A DNA stretch of 64,000 nt. Source: Enterobacter sp. 10-1. Its GTDB lineage: Bacteria; Pseudomonadota; Gammaproteobacteria; Enterobacterales; Enterobacteriaceae. The notes below the pieces were generated by a model. That model saw only the letters and a program-made list of their open reading frames with translations, had not been told where the DNA came from and searched no databases. Where the stretch lies: NCBI GenBank assembly GCA_002270295.1, contig NISF01000002.1, positions 496,001 through 560,000 of the forward strand, in the 5' to 3' direction. Position numbers and translations under genes: made by a program. Below are positions 8,379-17,747 of this stretch, one piece after another (position 1 is the first letter of the stretch; each line of letters opens with the position of its first letter).

Positions 8379-9510
8379 TTTGCCACCTCTGAGCCTGTAT
8401 ATTCACATCCCGTGGTGCGTGCAGAAGTGCCCGTACTGCGATTTTAACTCGCACGCGTTGAAGGGCGAGGTACCGCACGACGACTACGTGCAGCACCTGC
8501 TCAACGATCTGCGGGCCGACGCGCACTACGCCCAGGGCCGTGAAGTCAGGACTATTTTTATCGGCGGCGGTACGCCAAGCCTGCTCTCCGGGCCGGCGAT
8601 GCGGACCCTGCTCGACGGCGTTCGCGCCTGCCTGCCGCTGGCCGCCGACGCCGAGATCACCATGGAGGCCAATCCCGGCACCGTGGAGGCCGATCGCTTT
8701 GTTGAGTATCAGCGCGCGGGGGTCAACCGGATCTCCATCGGCGTGCAAAGCTTTAGCGAGGCAAAGCTGCAGCGTCTGGGACGTATTCACGGCCCGGCCG
8801 AGGCGAAACGCGCGGCGCATCTGGCCACCGGCCTCGGTCTGCGCAGCTTCAACCTCGACCTGATGCACGGCCTGCCGGACCAGTCGCTGGATGAAGCGCT
8901 GGACGATCTGCGCCAGGCCATCGAGCTCAACCCGCCGCACCTGTCGTGGTATCAGCTGACGATTGAGCCGAATACCCTCTTCGGCTCCCGTCCGCCGGTG
9001 CTGCCGGATGACGATGCGCTGTGGGATATTTTTGAACAGGGGCATCAGCTGCTGACGGCGGCAGGCTATCAGCAGTATGAAACCTCCGCCTATGCCAAAC
9101 CCGGCTACCAGTGTCAGCACAATCTTAACTACTGGCGCTTTGGCGACTACCTCGGCATCGGCTGCGGGGCGCACGGTAAGGTGACTTTCCCTGACGGACG
9201 CATTCTGCGAACGGCAAAAACGCGCCATCCGCGCGGGTACATGGAAGGCCGCTACCTTGAGCGCCAGCACGACGTCGAGGCGGCGGATAAGCCGTTCGAA
9301 TTCTTTATGAACCGTTTCCGCCTGCTCGAAGCCGCGCCGCGTGACGAATTCAGCCGCTATACCGGCCTTGATGAGAGCGTGATTCGTCCGCAAATTGCCG
9401 CCGCCATCGCCCAGGGCTACCTGGCTGAAGACGCGCACTGCTGGCAGATAACCGAGCACGGTAAGCTGTTTTTAAACTCGCTGCTGGAGCTGTTCCTGAG
9501 CGAAGATTAA
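8371..9510 (+). CDS. hemW: Radical-SAM haem chaperone HemW
   Basis: 379 residues, oxygen-independent coproporphyrinogen-oxidase-like. HemW proteins bind haem and a 4Fe-4S cluster and do not oxidise coproporphyrinogen. The radical SAM motif is C-x3-C-x2-C at C16, C20 and C23 ([13 protein letters not shown]). [10 protein letters not shown] and [10 protein letters not shown] follow, and the HemN C-terminal domain occupies the last 110 residues. The start overlaps the rdgB 3' end. Confidence 0.95.
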   Translation: MANLPPLSLYIHIPWCVQKCPYCDFNSHALKGEVPHDDYVQHLLNDLRADAHYAQGREVRTIFIGGGTPSLLSGPAMRTLLDGVRACLPLAADAEITMEANPGTVEADRFVEYQRAGVNRISIGVQSFSEAKLQRLGRIHGPAEAKRAAHLATGLGLRSFNLDLMHGLPDQSLDEALDDLRQAIELNPPHLSWYQLTIEPNTLFGSRPPVLPDDDALWDIFEQGHQLLTAAGYQQYETSAYAKPGYQCQHNLNYWRFGDYLGIGCGAHGKVTFPDGRILRTAKTRHPRGYMEGRYLERQHDVEAADKPFEFFMNRFRLLEAAPRDEFSRYTGLDESVIRPQIAAAIAQGYLAEDAHCWQITEHGKLFLNSLLELFLSED

Positions 9511-9515
9511 GCATC

Positions 9516-9543
9516 CGGGCGGCCCTTCGCCGCCCGTTTTTTT
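9516..9543 (+). terminator. Terminator of the yggS-hemW operon
   Basis: CGGGCGGC (9516-9523) pairs with GCCGCCCG (9529-9536) across a 5-base loop, followed by seven Ts. It lies five bases after the hemW stop. Confidence 0.9.
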
Positions 9544-9823
9544 GCCGCACGATCCCCCTTTTCAAGGTCGTTTTTTCCTCCGCGCTTCGGTCAAAACGCC
9601 TGCTCCTTTTTTATTCAGATCTTTGCAGCCAATCACAAATACACATCGATATTTTTCCATTTCTTGACTCCTTTTTTGCGCAGTGGTAATCCTGCTTCAT
9701 CGGTTGAGCAAATGTAAAACCGAAGTATCCTACATGTGAATTATTGGTAACTCTTATTAAAAAAGTCTTTATGACGTCGGCCGAGGCCGGCGGGCTCAAG
9801 CATATAAAAAAGAGGGTAAGGCA
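9544..9823. other. Promoter gap ahead of the pentose ABC operon
   Basis: 280 bp without a gene. GGGTAA just upstream of the ATG at 9824 is the ribosome site of the binding-protein gene. A GC-rich dyad GGCCGAGGCCGGC lies at about 9780-9791. No operator could be assigned with confidence. Confidence 0.5.
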
Positions 9824-10870
9824 ATGAATTACCGTAAAGTTTTTATCGCACTTGCAACAATATCCGCCGGCATTACCGCTTCAGCACAGGCAGCGGAATC
9901 CGCCACGGTCGCCTTTTTAATGCCCGACCAGGCATCGACGCGCTACGAGCAGCATGATTTTCCCGGCTTCAAGGCGGAAATGAGCAAACTGTGCGCCGAC
10001 TGCAAGGTCATTTATCAAAACGCCAACGCCAGCGCCACCCTGCAGCAGCAGCAGTTCAACTCGGTCATTGCCCAGGGAGCGAAAATCATCGTTCTCGATC
10101 CGGTGGACTCTTCCGCCGCCGCCGCGCTGGTTGCCAACGCCCAGGCGCAGGATGTCAAAGTGATCGCCTACGACCGCCCTATCCCGGCGAAACCGGCAGA
10201 TTTCTACGTCTCGTTTGATAACGAAGGGATTGGCTATGCCATCTCTAAATCCTTGACCAGCCACCTGAAAGAGAGCGGCGTACCGCAGGATGCCGGCGTG
10301 CTGCAAATCAACGGCTCCCCTACCGACGCGGCGGCGGGACTGATCCGCGACGGTATCCACCGCGGCCTGAAAGAGTCGGGCTACAAAACCCTGGCGGAAT
10401 TTGATACGCCGGAATGGGCGCCGCCAAAAGCGCAGGAGTGGGCTGCCGGGCAGATAACCCGCTTTGGTGACAAAATTAAAGGCGTGGTTGCCGCCAACGA
10501 CGGCACCGGCGGCGGGGCGATTGCCGCCTTCAAAGCCGCTGGCGTCCAGCCGTTACCGCCGGTCACCGGCAATGACGCCACCATCGCCGCGCTGCAGCTC
10601 ATCATCGCCGGCGACCAGTACAACACCATCTCAAAACCGTCTGAGATCGTCGCGGCGGCGGCGGCGAAAGTGGCCGTTGAGTTTATTGAGGGTAAGAAGC
10701 CTCAGGCCAGCACCACCCTGTACAACACCCCGTCGCAGCTCTTCACCCCGGCGGTGATCACCGCGAAAAATATTAAAGCGGAAATCTTCGATAAAAAGAT
10801 CCAGACCTACGCTCAGGTTTGTACCGGCGAATACGCTGCAGCCTGCCAGAAGTTAGGCATCGAAAAGTAA
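9824..10870 (+). CDS. Sugar ABC transporter, periplasmic binding protein (XylF-like)
   Basis: 348 residues with a Sec signal (1 to about 23, ending SAQAA). It has the pentose-binding type I periplasmic fold: VAFLMPDQASTRYEQHD at the start, the hinge-region block IVLDPVDSSAAAALV, then VIAYDRPI and VAANDGTGGGAIAA. These resemble the D-xylose-binding protein XylF. Together with the next two genes it forms a complete importer operon in the order binding protein, ATPase, permease. The substrate (xylose or a related pentose) is inferred from similarity only; no sugar-catabolic gene is adjacent. Confidence 0.85.
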   Translation: MNYRKVFIALATISAGITASAQAAESATVAFLMPDQASTRYEQHDFPGFKAEMSKLCADCKVIYQNANASATLQQQQFNSVIAQGAKIIVLDPVDSSAAAALVANAQAQDVKVIAYDRPIPAKPADFYVSFDNEGIGYAISKSLTSHLKESGVPQDAGVLQINGSPTDAAAGLIRDGIHRGLKESGYKTLAEFDTPEWAPPKAQEWAAGQITRFGDKIKGVVAANDGTGGGAIAAFKAAGVQPLPPVTGNDATIAALQLIIAGDQYNTISKPSEIVAAAAAKVAVEFIEGKKPQASTTLYNTPSQLFTPAVITAKNIKAEIFDKKIQTYAQVCTGEYAAACQKLGIEK

Positions 10871-10932
10871 TTTTGCCCATACGCCCGTCATCCAACGGCG
10901 GGCGTAGTTTCGCAATAATTGAGGTCTCTTCC

Positions 10933-11745
10933 ATGTCGCAAGAACAAGAGAAAGTATCGACGGCCGGGCAACCGATCCTGAAGCTAAGCAACGTCTCTAA
11001 ACACTTTGGCGCCGTCTGCGCCCTGGCGGATATCGAGCTGGAGGTCCACGCCGGTGAAGTGGTGGCGCTGGTTGGCGATAACGGCGCGGGAAAATCTACG
11101 CTGGTTAAAATTCTCGCCGGCGTGCATCAGCCTACCGACGGCACCATTGAGTTCGACGGCAGGGTCGTCACGCTTGATAGTCCGGGGAAAGCGCTGGAAT
11201 ACGGTATCGCCACGGTTTTTCAGGATTTAGCGCTGTGCGAAAACCTGGACGTGGTGGCCAACCTGTTTTTAGGCCAGGAGATCTCGCCTTTACAGCTGGA
11301 TGAGGTTGCCATGGAGGTACGGGCGTGGACGCTGCTGCAGGAGCTGGCGGCTCGTATTCCGTCGGTGCGAGAGCCCATCGCTTCGCTCTCCGGCGGCCAG
11401 CGTCAAACCGTAGCCATTGCCCGCTCTCTGCTGATGAATCCCAAAATTATCATGCTGGATGAGCCGACCGCCGCGCTCGGCGTCGCCCAGACGGCGGAAG
11501 TGCTCAACCTGATCGAGCGCGTTCGCGAACGCGGCCTCGGCGTCATTATTATCAGCCATAACATGGAAGACGTCCGGGCGGTTGCCGATCGCATCGTGGT
11601 GCTGCGCCTCGGGCGTAATAAAGGGATCTTCACCCCCGACGCCTCCAACCAGGATCTGGTCGCCGCCATTACCGGCGCAACGGAAAACGCCGTTTCGCGC
11701 CGCGTTGAACGTAAATCACAGTTAAGTTCTTCTGGAGTGATTTAA
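10933..11745 (+). CDS. Sugar ABC transporter ATPase, single-domain
   Basis: 270 residues from the ATG at 10933; an earlier in-frame ATG would overlap the binding-protein gene. Walker A is GDNGAGKST (about 48-56), the signature is LSGGQRQTVA (about 153-162), Walker B is IIMLDEPTAALG and the switch is IISHN. The usual xylose and ribose ATPases (XylG, RbsA) carry two fused nucleotide-binding domains of about 500 residues. This one has a single domain, so the working transporter would need a homodimer. The permease starts five bases downstream. Confidence 0.87.
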   Translation: MSQEQEKVSTAGQPILKLSNVSKHFGAVCALADIELEVHAGEVVALVGDNGAGKSTLVKILAGVHQPTDGTIEFDGRVVTLDSPGKALEYGIATVFQDLALCENLDVVANLFLGQEISPLQLDEVAMEVRAWTLLQELAARIPSVREPIASLSGGQRQTVAIARSLLMNPKIIMLDEPTAALGVAQTAEVLNLIERVRERGLGVIIISHNMEDVRAVADRIVVLRLGRNKGIFTPDASNQDLVAAITGATENAVSRRVERKSQLSSSGVI

Positions 11746-11749
11746 TTTT

Positions 11750-12997
11750 ATGAACAGCAAGACAGAATCCCGCCCGGCCCTGGATCGCAGCGACGAGCGC
11801 GTCCAGCACAACGATGGTCTGTTCGGCGTGGTGCGTGCGCAAATCAATCGTATCAGGACCGGCGATCTCGGCACCGCCCCGGTGATTGCCGGACTGATTG
11901 TTATCTCCCTGGTGTTTACCTGGCTCAACCCGGTGTTTATTGCGCCGAATAACCTGGTTAACCTGCTTTTTGACTGCGCCACCGTAGGCTTTATCTCTCT
12001 GGGGATCGTCTGCGTGCTGATGCTAGGGGAAATCGACCTTTCGGTAGGTTCGATGAGCGGCCTTGCCTCGGCAATCGTCGGCGTCCTGTGGGTCAACGCG
12101 GGCTGGCCGGTGGCGGCGGCTATTGGCGTGGCGCTGCTGTGCGGTATCGCCGTCGGCCTGATTTACGCTCTGCTCTATAACCGCGTCGGGATGCCGAGCT
12201 TCGTGGCGACGCTCGCCGGCCTGCTCGCGCTGCTCGGGATGCAGCTGTACATTCTTGGCCCCAGCGGCAGCATCAACCTGCCCTACGCTTCGCCGCTGGT
12301 TCGCTTCGGCCAGCTGATGGTCATGCCGGGCTGGTTCTCCCATACCCTGGCCCTGCTGCCCGGTCTGGCGCTGCTGACGTTTGGCCTTAAAACCCGCGTA
12401 CGCCGCCTGCAGGCCAACCTCTCCGCGGAGTCCGTCAGCTCGCTGCTGCTGCGCGCGGCGCTGCTGACGGTGATTTTTGAGGCTGCCGTTTTCTACCTCA
12501 ACCTGGGCCGCGGCGTACCGTGGATTTTCGGTCTGTTTGTCGCGGCGGCTATGGTGCTCAACTATGCGCTGAAGCGGACAAAATGGGGCCGCTCGATGTT
12601 TGCGGTCGGCGGCAACCGGGAGGCCGCGCGGCGCTCGGGGATTAACGTCAGGGCCATTTACGTCAGCGCCTTTGTGCTCTGCGCGACGCTGGCGACATTC
12701 GGGGGGATTCTGGCGGCTTCGCGCCTGGCCTCAGCCAGCCAGCAGGCCGGTACCGGCGACGTTAACCTCAACGCCATCGCCGCGGCGGTGATCGGCGGCA
12801 CCAGCCTGTTTGGCGGGCGCGGCAGCGCCTGGTCCGCGCTGCTGGGGATCATCGTGATTCAGTCGATTTCGAACGGTCTGACGCTGCTGAATCTGCCGTC
12901 ATCCCTGCGTTATATCATTACCGGCTGCGTGCTGGCGATTGCGGTGATTATCGACTCTCTGGCCCGCCGCTCCCGCGTATCGCACGGGCGTGCCTGA
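11750..12997 (+). CDS. Sugar ABC transporter permease (XylH-like)
   Basis: 415-residue BPD_transp_2-family inner-membrane permease with about ten hydrophobic segments. The family blocks LGEIDLSVGSMSGLASAIVG, GMPSFVATLAGLLALLGMQL and AVIGGTSLFGGRGSAWSALL are clear. An extended cytoplasmic loop near 205-235 (KTRVRRLQANLSAESVSS) is of the XylH kind rather than RbsC. Last gene of the importer operon. Confidence 0.88.
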   Translation: MNSKTESRPALDRSDERVQHNDGLFGVVRAQINRIRTGDLGTAPVIAGLIVISLVFTWLNPVFIAPNNLVNLLFDCATVGFISLGIVCVLMLGEIDLSVGSMSGLASAIVGVLWVNAGWPVAAAIGVALLCGIAVGLIYALLYNRVGMPSFVATLAGLLALLGMQLYILGPSGSINLPYASPLVRFGQLMVMPGWFSHTLALLPGLALLTFGLKTRVRRLQANLSAESVSSLLLRAALLTVIFEAAVFYLNLGRGVPWIFGLFVAAAMVLNYALKRTKWGRSMFAVGGNREAARRSGINVRAIYVSAFVLCATLATFGGILAASRLASASQQAGTGDVNLNAIAAAVIGGTSLFGGRGSAWSALLGIIVIQSISNGLTLLNLPSSLRYIITGCVLAIAVIIDSLARRSRVSHGRA

Positions 12998-13020
12998 ATC
13001 GAGAGGATTAAAGAGAATAG

Positions 13021-13049
13021 TGCGCGGCTCGGGCGTAACGGGCCGCGCA
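13021..13049. terminator. Hairpin between the ABC operon and convergent yggN
   Basis: TGCGCGGC (13021-13028) pairs with GCCGCGCA (13042-13049). No T-run follows on either strand, so termination strength is uncertain. It lies between the permease stop and the yggN stop. Confidence 0.45.
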
Positions 13050-13058
13050 ATGAAAAGG

Positions 13059-13778
13059 TTATTTCAGTGAACTCACCAGCGTCTTGCGGCTATCTTCAAG
13101 GGAAACCACCCGGCTGCAGACATCTTTGCCGAACTGCTGGAAATCCGCTTCCTGATTCTTCCACTCTTCCTGAATCGCCGTTTGCAGGCCACCCAGGCTA
13201 CCGAGGATCCCCTGCAGCGGATTGCCGCCGCCCTTGAGAACCGCCTTCGCGCCCATCTCGTTAATGCTGTCCTGCAGGATGCCGCCCATCGCCTGATTGA
13301 CCAACTGCTGGCCGTCGGCGCGGACCTGATCGATCGCTTTATAATGGAAGGTCAGCCCATCGCTGCGGCGTTCAATAATCCGGTTCATCTGCGTTTTTAG
13401 CTGCGCGTCCAGTTTGGTCAGGCGACCGTGCATGCTGCTGCTGGTTCCCACCTGCTCGGTGATGATTTTATCCAGCGCCGTGCGGCCTTTTTCAACCCGG
13501 GCGCGCGCGCCGTCGTCAATCCACGGCAGGCTGCTGCGCAGGCTGGCCTGATAATCCTGAGCCTGCTCGCGCTGGGCCGCATTCAGGGAATACTGTTTTC
13601 CGTTCCAGGTAAGGCTGCCGTCCGGCATAATCACCAGATCGCCGTTCTCCCCTTTCACCTGCACCTTCTGCGGGCTGAGGATCACGTCGTCACGCGGCGT
13701 GACGCTACACTGGTAGTCCGCATGCGCGGTCAAAGCGGTGACGGACAGCGCCACCGCCAGCAGCGTTTTGCGCATCAT
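13059..13778 (-). CDS. yggN: DUF2884 secreted protein YggN
   Basis: 239 residues, equal to E. coli YggN, starting MMRKTLLAVALSVTALTAHA, a clear Sec signal. The longer in-frame start would run past this signal and was rejected. Typical blocks are QCSVTPRDDVILSPQ, SDGLTFHYKAIDQVRADGQQ and FGKDVCSRVVSLEDSRKTL. The mature protein has two cysteines and is probably periplasmic. Function unknown. Confidence 0.93.
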   Translation of the reverse strand: MMRKTLLAVALSVTALTAHADYQCSVTPRDDVILSPQKVQVKGENGDLVIMPDGSLTWNGKQYSLNAAQREQAQDYQASLRSSLPWIDDGARARVEKGRTALDKIITEQVGTSSSMHGRLTKLDAQLKTQMNRIIERRSDGLTFHYKAIDQVRADGQQLVNQAMGGILQDSINEMGAKAVLKGGGNPLQGILGSLGGLQTAIQEEWKNQEADFQQFGKDVCSRVVSLEDSRKTLVSSLK

Positions 13779-13828
13779 AAAGCTCCCTTCAGACAAAGCG
13801 GGTCGGCAATTGCCGACCCTTGTCAAAC

Positions 13829-14155
13829 TTAGTCCCACCAGACGTCAAAAAGTTCGCTGGTGCGCACGTCGGCAAGCTGGCGCTCTTCCAGCCACTTGCG
13901 GACAATGGCCTGATGCTCTTCGGTGCATTTACCGATTTCCTGCATGCAGATCAGACCTTCCCAGGAGAGGTAGCCGCTGCCGTCAAACGCCAGTTTGTTC
14001 GGCTCGATCACTTCATTGATCAGGTCATTTACGGTCTGGTCGATATGCTCTTCGCTGCTCCCTTCCGGGAAACGCCAGGCGACAGAAAAGCCCATTTCCT
14101 GAAACTCGTCGATATGCATTTTCTTACGCAGACGACGGCTACGATTCTTTGCCAT
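13829..14155 (-). CDS. yggL: DUF469 protein YggL
   Basis: 108 residues starting [21 protein letters not shown]. The basic N-terminus and C-terminal FDVWWD are family hallmarks. YggL binds the 50S ribosomal subunit in E. coli. Its start overlaps the trmB stop by one base (TAATG read on the minus strand), so the two are coupled. Confidence 0.93.
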   Translation of the reverse strand: MAKNRSRRLRKKMHIDEFQEMGFSVAWRFPEGSSEEHIDQTVNDLINEVIEPNKLAFDGSGYLSWEGLICMQEIGKCTEEHQAIVRKWLEERQLADVRTSELFDVWWD

Positions 14156-14874
14156 TATTTCACCCTCTCGAACATTAAGTCCCATACGCCGTGGCCAAGA
14201 CGATGGCCACGCTGTTCAAATTTGGTTACCGGGCGCGATTCCGGTCGCGGTACATAGTCGTTGCTTTCAGACAGGTTACGATAGCCGTCGAGCGAAGACA
14301 TCACTTCCAGCATATGCTCGGCATACTGCTCCCAGTCGGTCGCCATATGGAAGACGCCGCCGAGCTTGAGCTTGCTTTTCACCAGTTCAGCAAACGGCGC
14401 CTGCACGATGCGGCGTTTATTATGCCGCGCTTTATGCCACGGGTCAGGGAAAAACAGCTGCACCATATTAAGGGAGTTATCCGCAATCATGGTGTGCAGC
14501 ACTTCGACCGCATCGTGACACATCACGCGCAGGTTTTGTACACCCTCTTCCTCAGCGGAAGCAAGGCACGCCCCGACGCCCGGAGAATGGACTTCAATAC
14601 CGAGGAAATTCTGCTCCGGTTTCGCCTTGGCCATCGCCACCAGCGAGGCGCCCATGCCAAAACCGATCTCTAAGGTGACCGGCGCCTCGCGGCCAAACAG
14701 CGAAGCTAAATCAAGCGGCGCATCGGTGAACTCAACGCCCATCACCGGCCAGATAGTATCCAACGCGTGCTGTTGCCCTTTGGTCAGGCGGCCCTGGCGG
14801 CGGACGAAGCTACGAATGCGGCGCAGAGGACGGCCGTTTTCATCGAACTCCGGAGATATGACGTCGTTTTTCAT
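14155..14874 (-). CDS. trmB: tRNA (guanine-N7)-methyltransferase TrmB
   Basis: 239 residues, forming m7G46 in tRNA using SAM. The start [14 protein letters not shown] at 14874 matches the family; 14 codons of in-frame extension were rejected. The SAM motif is [17 protein letters not shown] (about 66-82), [12 protein letters not shown] follows, and the substrate-site block is [17 protein letters not shown]. Divergent from mutY across 136 bases, the standard arrangement. Confidence 0.96.
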   Translation of the reverse strand: MKNDVISPEFDENGRPLRRIRSFVRRQGRLTKGQQHALDTIWPVMGVEFTDAPLDLASLFGREAPVTLEIGFGMGASLVAMAKAKPEQNFLGIEVHSPGVGACLASAEEEGVQNLRVMCHDAVEVLHTMIADNSLNMVQLFFPDPWHKARHNKRRIVQAPFAELVKSKLKLGGVFHMATDWEQYAEHMLEVMSSLDGYRNLSESNDYVPRPESRPVTKFEQRGHRLGHGVWDLMFERVK

Positions 14875-15010
14875 AAAGGTTAGGTCTGCTTGTGAATGTG
14901 TGCGGAAAACGGGCATTATCCAAAGTTACCCGACGGATGCAAGGGTTTACAGCCTCTCGCCCTTGTGCTGCAATCTGCCACCCTGTTATCGCAATTCCGG
15001 AGCTGCAGCT

Positions 15011-16069
15011 TTGACTTTTCTCGCCGCGCAATTTTCAACCCAGGTGCTGGAGTGGTACGACAAATACGGGCGTAAAACCCTGCCATGGCAAATCGGCAAA
15101 ACGCCTTACAAAGTATGGCTCTCCGAGGTGATGTTGCAACAAACTCAGGTGGCAACGGTTATCCCTTATTTTGAACGCTTTATGGCGCGTTTCCCAACGA
15201 TTATCGATCTGGCGAATGCCCCGCTGGATGAAGTCCTGCATCTGTGGACCGGCCTCGGCTACTACGCCCGGGCGCGCAATTTACATAAGGCGGCGCAGCA
15301 GGTGGCAAACCAGCACGGCGGCGAATTCCCGCAGACCTTTGATGAAGTGGCCGCGCTGCCCGGCGTCGGGCGCTCGACGGCGGGCGCCATTTTATCGCTC
15401 TCTCTGGGCAAGCATTATCCGATTCTCGACGGCAACGTAAAGCGCGTGCTGGCCCGCTGCTATGCGGTAAGCGGCTGGCCGGGAAAAAAAGAGGTCGAGA
15501 AGCGGCTTTGGGGGATTAGCGAAGAGGTCACGCCGGCCAAAGGGGTCGAGCGTTTTAACCAGGCGATGATGGATCTCGGGGCGATCGTCTGCACCCGTTC
15601 GAAGCCCAAATGCGCGCTTTGCCCGCTGAATAACGGCTGCGAGGCGTACGCCAATAATTCATGGACTCAATATCCAGGCAAGAAACCGAAGCAGACTATT
15701 CCGGAACGCACCGGCTATTTTCTGCTGATGCAGCACGGCGACGAGGTGTTTCTCGCCCAGCGTCCGCCGGTGGGATTATGGGGCGGATTATTCTGTTTTC
15801 CGCAGTTTGAAGATGAAGAGACGCTGCGCGAGTGGCTGGTACAGCGGCAGATTAAGGCCGATAATCTGACGCAGTTGACCGCGTTTCGCCACACTTTCAG
15901 CCATTTCCACCTGGATATTGTACCGATGTGGCTTACAGTGCACTCATCCGGCGCATGCATGGATGAAGGCGGCGCACTCTGGTATAACTTAGCGCAGCCG
16001 CCGTCGGTCGGTCTGGCGGCTCCCGTGGAACGCCTGTTGCAACAGCTGAAGGCCGGGGCGTTGGTATAG
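15011..16069 (+). CDS. mutY: Adenine DNA glycosylase MutY
   Basis: Removes adenine mispaired with 8-oxoguanine. No ATG is available at the expected place. TTG at 15011 gives 352 residues (E. coli has 350) and is my choice. The catalytic Glu is in [10 protein letters not shown], the helix-hairpin-helix is [15 protein letters not shown], the catalytic Asp is in [12 protein letters not shown], and the 4Fe-4S ligands are C-x6-C-x2-C-x5-C in [17 protein letters not shown]. The C-terminal Nudix-like 8-oxoG recognition domain is intact. It precedes yggX and mltC, as in E. coli. Confidence 0.95.
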   Translation: MTFLAAQFSTQVLEWYDKYGRKTLPWQIGKTPYKVWLSEVMLQQTQVATVIPYFERFMARFPTIIDLANAPLDEVLHLWTGLGYYARARNLHKAAQQVANQHGGEFPQTFDEVAALPGVGRSTAGAILSLSLGKHYPILDGNVKRVLARCYAVSGWPGKKEVEKRLWGISEEVTPAKGVERFNQAMMDLGAIVCTRSKPKCALCPLNNGCEAYANNSWTQYPGKKPKQTIPERTGYFLLMQHGDEVFLAQRPPVGLWGGLFCFPQFEDEETLREWLVQRQIKADNLTQLTAFRHTFSHFHLDIVPMWLTVHSSGACMDEGGALWYNLAQPPSVGLAAPVERLLQQLKAGALV

Positions 16070-16097
16070 CGTTCTGGCGAATTAAAGAGGATGAATC

Positions 16098-16373
16098 ATG
16101 AGCAGAACTATTTTTTGTACTTTCCTGCAGCGCGAAGCGGATGGCCAGGATTTCCAGCTGTACCCGGGCGATCTCGGCAAACGCATCTATAACGAGATCT
16201 CCAAAGAGGCCTGGGCCCAGTGGCAGCACAAGCAGACCATGCTGATCAATGAGCAGAAGCTCAACATGATGAACGTGGAGCACCGCAAGCTGCTGGAGCA
16301 GGAGATGATCCAGTTCCTGTTTGAAGGGAAAGATGTGCATATCGAAGGCTATACGCCGCAGGAAAAACGGTAA
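16098..16373 (+). CDS. yggX: Fe(II)-trafficking protein YggX
   Basis: 91 residues beginning [20 protein letters not shown], with the single conserved Cys7 and the [21 protein letters not shown] block. It supports iron-sulfur cluster integrity under oxidative stress and is SoxRS-controlled in E. coli. It follows mutY, itself an Fe-S enzyme, with a good AGAGGA ribosome site. Confidence 0.96.
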   Translation: MSRTIFCTFLQREADGQDFQLYPGDLGKRIYNEISKEAWAQWQHKQTMLINEQKLNMMNVEHRKLLEQEMIQFLFEGKDVHIEGYTPQEKR

Positions 16374-16418
16374 GGGCCGACGGCTCTTGCCCCCACCAAC
16401 ACAACGCACGCTCCCGGA

Positions 16419-17504
16419 ATGATGAAAAAATATTTAGCGCTAGCGCTCATTGCGCCTTTGCTCGTTTCGTGTTCCAGCTCGAATAAAAAGGGCGCCGGGT
16501 ATGACGAAGCGTGGGTAAAGGACACTAACGGCTTCGATATCCTGATGGGACAGTTTGCCCATAACGTCGAAAATATTTGGGGGTATAACGAAGTCCTGCT
16601 CGCCGGGCCGAAAGACTACGTTAAATATACCGACGGGTACCAGACCCGCAGCCACATCAACTTTGATGAGGGTACCATCACCGTCGAGACCCTCGCCGGA
16701 ACCGATCCCACCGGGCGTCTTCGTCAGACGATCATTAAAACGCTGCTGATGGGGGACGATCCGGGCTCCATTGACCTCTATTCCGATACCGACGATATCC
16801 AGATTTCGAAAGAGCCGTTCCTGTACGGCCAGGTGGTGGACAATCACGGCGATCCGATTCGCTGGGAGTGGCGCGCCTCGCGTTACGCCGACTATCTGCT
16901 GCAGACGCGGCTGAAAAGCCGCAGCAACGGCCTGCGAATCATTTACAGCATCACCATCAACCTGGTGCCGAACCACCTCGATAAGCGTGCGCATAAATAT
17001 ATCGGCATGGTGCGCCAGTCGGCGCGGAAGTACGGCATTGATGAATCGCTGATCCTGGCGATAATGCAGACCGAGTCCTCTTTCAACCCTTACGCCGTCA
17101 GCCATGCCGACGCGCTGGGCCTGATGCAGGTCGTCCAGCACAGCGCCGGGAAAGACGTTTTCCGTTCCCAGGGAAAATCGGGCCTGCCGAGCCGCAGCTT
17201 CCTGTTCGATCCGGCCAGTAATATCGATACCGGCACCGCGTACCTGGCGATGTTGAACAACGTCTATCTTGCCGGTATCGACAACCCCACCTCGCGCCGC
17301 TACGCCGTCATCACCGCCTATAACGGCGGCGCGGGAAGCGTACTGCGGGTCTTCTCCAGCGATAAGGTTCAGGCTGCCAACATCATTAACAGCATGACGC
17401 CGGGCGATGTCTACTCGACGCTCACCACCCGCCACCCCTCCGGGGAATCCCGCCGCTACCTGTATAAAGTCAACACGGCGCAGAAATCCTACCGCCGCAA
17501 ATAG
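16419..17504 (+). CDS. mltC: Membrane-bound lytic murein transglycosylase C
   Basis: 361-residue outer-membrane lipoprotein that cleaves peptidoglycan glycan strands. The signal ends in the lipobox LVSC, so Cys18 would be lipidated, followed by serines. An N-terminal DUF3393-type domain precedes the SLT domain, with the catalytic Glu in [13 protein letters not shown] (about 218) and then ALGLMQVV and [10 protein letters not shown]. Full length. Confidence 0.96.
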   Translation: MMKKYLALALIAPLLVSCSSSNKKGAGYDEAWVKDTNGFDILMGQFAHNVENIWGYNEVLLAGPKDYVKYTDGYQTRSHINFDEGTITVETLAGTDPTGRLRQTIIKTLLMGDDPGSIDLYSDTDDIQISKEPFLYGQVVDNHGDPIRWEWRASRYADYLLQTRLKSRSNGLRIIYSITINLVPNHLDKRAHKYIGMVRQSARKYGIDESLILAIMQTESSFNPYAVSHADALGLMQVVQHSAGKDVFRSQGKSGLPSRSFLFDPASNIDTGTAYLAMLNNVYLAGIDNPTSRRYAVITAYNGGAGSVLRVFSSDKVQAANIINSMTPGDVYSTLTTRHPSGESRRYLYKVNTAQKSYRRK

Positions 17505-17518
17505 GGTCTTTATCCTTT

Positions 17519-17551
17519 ACCCGGCTCTCGTTACGCGCACGAGAGCCGGGT
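17519..17551 (+). terminator. Hairpin after mltC
   Basis: ACCCGGCTCTCGT (17519-17531) pairs perfectly with ACGAGAGCCGGGT (17539-17551) over a 7-base loop. It lies 15 bases after the mltC stop. The T-run is poor (CGTTCGG), so it may act mainly as a 3'-end stabiliser. Confidence 0.6.
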
Positions 17552-17593
17552 CGTTCGGCGCCCTTTTCGCTACGCGCCATACGAAAACGTTAT

Positions 17594-17686
17594 TTGCATC
17601 ACAATCTAATCTGCAAATTAATATGGATTGCATTTATTTGCGGAAGGTAACAAAACATGATGCCGCTTGCTGATAGAATTTCATCA
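17594..17686 (+). promoter_or_regulatory. nupG control region with CytR-like and DeoR-like boxes
   Basis: TTGCATC (17594-17600), CTGCAAAT (17611-17618, inverted) and GATTGCATTT (17626-17635) resemble CytR half-sites (GTTGCATT). TGATAGAATTTCATCA (17671-17686) is a near-palindrome close to the DeoR operator TGTTAGAATTCTAACA. In E. coli nupG is repressed by both CytR and DeoR and activated by CRP. Box assignments are by eye. Confidence 0.6.
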
Positions 17687-17747
17687 AATCGTAGTCCTGA
17701 ATGTAACCATAACAACAGCTCCCCCGCTTACTCGTGAGGAAAATAAC

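Noticed and set aside
8257..9459. 400-codon antisense frame over hemW
   Set aside because: Shadow of a well-identified GC-rich gene; no family features or ribosome site.
16440..17435. 331-codon antisense frame over mltC
   Set aside because: Shadow of mltC, no coding features.
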